Positions 62,860 through 64,000 of a stretch of 64,000 bases of DNA are shown in pieces (the first letter of the stretch is position 1; the number at the start of each line of letters is the position of its first letter). Under the pieces are notes generated by a model, which worked only from the letters and a program-made list of their open reading frames with translations, ran no database searches and was not told the origin of the DNA. The stretch covers positions 62,001 through 126,000 of the forward strand of contig NZ_JAJCTH010000009.1 of the NCBI RefSeq assembly GCF_020594515.1. The letters are read 5' to 3'. Both the position numbers and the translations under genes were made by a program. Origin of the DNA: Rhodoferax sp. U2-2l. GTDB taxonomy: Bacteria > Pseudomonadota > Gammaproteobacteria > Burkholderiales > Burkholderiaceae_C.

Positions 62860-64000
62860 TCAGCCCGACAGCGGCTTAAGCAACTCCGCCAAATCACTCT
62901 CGCTAAACAGCGGCTGTTTGCGCCCCACCGAGCCGCTGTACATGCTGTCGGCCAGTGAGGCTTTGCGCTCTTGCAGCGCCAGGATGCGTTCCTCGATGGT
63001 GCCTTGGGCCACCAGTTTGACAACCCACACACTTTGCGTCTGGCCGATGCGGTGGGCGCGGTCGGTGGCCTGGGCTTCCACCGCCGGGTTCCACCAGGGA
63101 TCAAAATGGATCACGGTGTCGGCCTGGGGCAGGTTCAGGCCGGTGCCACCGGCTTTCAAGCTGATTAAAAACAGCGGCACCGCGCCGTTGGTGAACTGGC
63201 TGATGATCTCGTCGCGCTTCTGGCTCTGGCCGGTGAGTTTGACCCACTTCAGATCCCGCTTTTTGAGTTCCGCTTCGATCAGGGTCAGCATGCTGGTGAA
63301 CTGCGAGAACAGCAAAATGCGCCGCCCCTCGGCCAGCATCTCGGGCAGCAACTCCATCAGCTGCTCAAGTTTGGCTGAGGTTTTGACTTTTTTGGCGGCG
63401 TCGAGCTTGAGCAAGTGCGGGTCGCAGCAGACCTGACGTAATTTCAGCAGCGCGTCCAGGATGGTGATTTGTGACTTGGCCAAACCCTTGGTACTCAGCG
63501 CCTCGCGCACGGTTTTCTCCATGCCGAGGCGGATGGTTTCGTACAGGTCGGCCTGTTTTCCAGCCAGCTCCACGCGCATCACGGTCTCGACCTTGGGCGG
63601 CAACTCATGTGCCACCAGCGCCTTGGTGCGGCGCAGCATGAACGGGGTGACGCGCGCGCGTAATTGCTGCAGTGCCTCGGGGTCACCCTGTTTTTCGATC
63701 GGGTGGCGAAACAGCTCGGTAAAACGTTTCTGGCTGCCCAGAGACCCCGGCATCAAGAAGTGGAACAGGCTCCATAACTCACCCAGGTTGTTTTCCATCG
63801 GTGTGCCTGAGAGGCACAGCCGGTGCCGGGTGCTCAGTTCGGCCACCACCTGGGCGGCCTGGGTGGCGGCGTTTTTGATGTTCTGCGCCTCGTCCAGCAC
63901 CACCAGGTGCCATTGGCCTTGTAACCAGCCTTCGCGGTCACGCGGCAGCAGCGAATACGGGGCGATAACGATGTCGTGCTCATGGGTGCTGCCACTGACC
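62860..64000 (-). CDS. SNF2-family DEAD/DEAH helicase, C-terminal part
   Basis: The frame is open to the window edge at 64000, so the N-terminus is missing; 379 residues remain. Visible SNF2 motifs: EHDIVIAPYSLLPRDREGW, motif II VLDEAQNIKN, motif III LCLSGTPMENNLGELWSLF, then the second RecA lobe with LLFSQFTSMLTLIEAEL, FLISLKAGGTGLNLPQADTV and motif VI QATDRAHRIGQTQSVWV. The C-terminus GSVGRKQPLFSESDLAELLKPL is typical of bacterial SNF2 proteins. An ATP-driven DNA translocase; its exact role is not known. The upstream end lies outside the window. Confidence 0.93.
   Translation of the reverse strand, partial: VSGSTHEHDIVIAPYSLLPRDREGWLQGQWHLVVLDEAQNIKNAATQAAQVVAELSTRHRLCLSGTPMENNLGELWSLFHFLMPGSLGSQKRFTELFRHPIEKQGDPEALQQLRARVTPFMLRRTKALVAHELPPKVETVMRVELAGKQADLYETIRLGMEKTVREALSTKGLAKSQITILDALLKLRQVCCDPHLLKLDAAKKVKTSAKLEQLMELLPEMLAEGRRILLFSQFTSMLTLIEAELKKRDLKWVKLTGQSQKRDEIISQFTNGAVPLFLISLKAGGTGLNLPQADTVIHFDPWWNPAVEAQATDRAHRIGQTQSVWVVKLVAQGTIEERILALQERKASLADSMYSGSVGRKQPLFSESDLAELLKPLSG

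Overview
The window looks like chromosome of a betaproteobacterium of the order Burkholderiales, most likely family Comamonadaceae and close to Rhodoferax or Polaromonas. This is inferred from the high-GC codon use, the gene set (GTP-type PEP carboxykinase, PurT, AMP nucleosidase, TAXI/TRAP transport, NodIJ-like ABC exporter) and short AGCCCTT...AAGGGCT...GATAGCTATCAAA intergenic hairpins that I associate from memory with that family. No rRNA, tRNA, CRISPR array, intact insertion sequence or phage gene was seen.

Layout. 1-5.2 kb: a MacB-type ABC exporter (partial) diverges from a Fur-box-preceded ferric-iron uptake operon (fbpABC type). 5.3-9.9 kb: an omega-aminotransferase / PaiB-like / mmsA operon, probably for beta-alanine or other omega-amino acid catabolism, with a divergent LysR regulator. 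10-19.2 kb: two paralogous membrane or cytosolic PAS-GGDEF diguanylate cyclases around an ArsB/SLC13-type permease, an ArgP-like LysR regulator, a TetR regulator and a UspA protein. 19.2-28.3 kb: an EamA transporter, an aldo/keto reductase, a FapA-like DUF342 protein, the DbpA helicase, a UPF0175/DUF3368 toxin-antitoxin remnant and two metallopeptidases. 28.3-34 kb: a complete oppABCDF oligopeptide importer. 34-42 kb: gshA, acetate permease satP with a broken sCache partner gene, amn, purT and a NodIJ-like exporter. 42-49 kb: a dipeptidase, a two-gene PNPOx and PNPOx-GAF-winged-helix unit convergent with a hemerythrin gene, a GMC oxidoreductase, the SrkA kinase and Hsp20. 49-64 kb: an FKBP isomerase, an APH/P-loop fusion protein, htpG, a TAXI-TRAP transporter, a class IV aminotransferase, an EamA transporter, small envelope and hypothetical genes, a P-type ATPase remnant, pckG behind an FNR-like box, and the C-terminal part of a SNF2 helicase.

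The most unusual signals are not protein-coding. Between pckG and the SNF2 gene lie two divergently oriented ~100-nt hairpin elements that share two conserved core strings. Their outer stems and apical loops differ completely in sequence but are each self-complementary, and the only stem irregularities become G:U wobbles on the strand that carries the core. That is the covariation signature of a structured RNA (or folded single-stranded DNA). A second, different repeat has entered the amn coding sequence in frame and is translated as an extra Pro/Gly-rich loop. Decay events include a PIN-type toxin that lost its first catalytic segment by an in-frame deletion, an sCache gene with one in-frame TAG, and a P-type ATPase hinge-motif fragment.

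Regulatory reading: Fur for iron uptake, sigma-32 promoters for hsp20 and htpG, and an FNR-like site for gluconeogenesis fit a facultative bacterium that switches between oxic and anoxic life. The redox-sensor candidates (PNPOx-GAF-wHTH, hemerythrin, UspA) fit the same picture.
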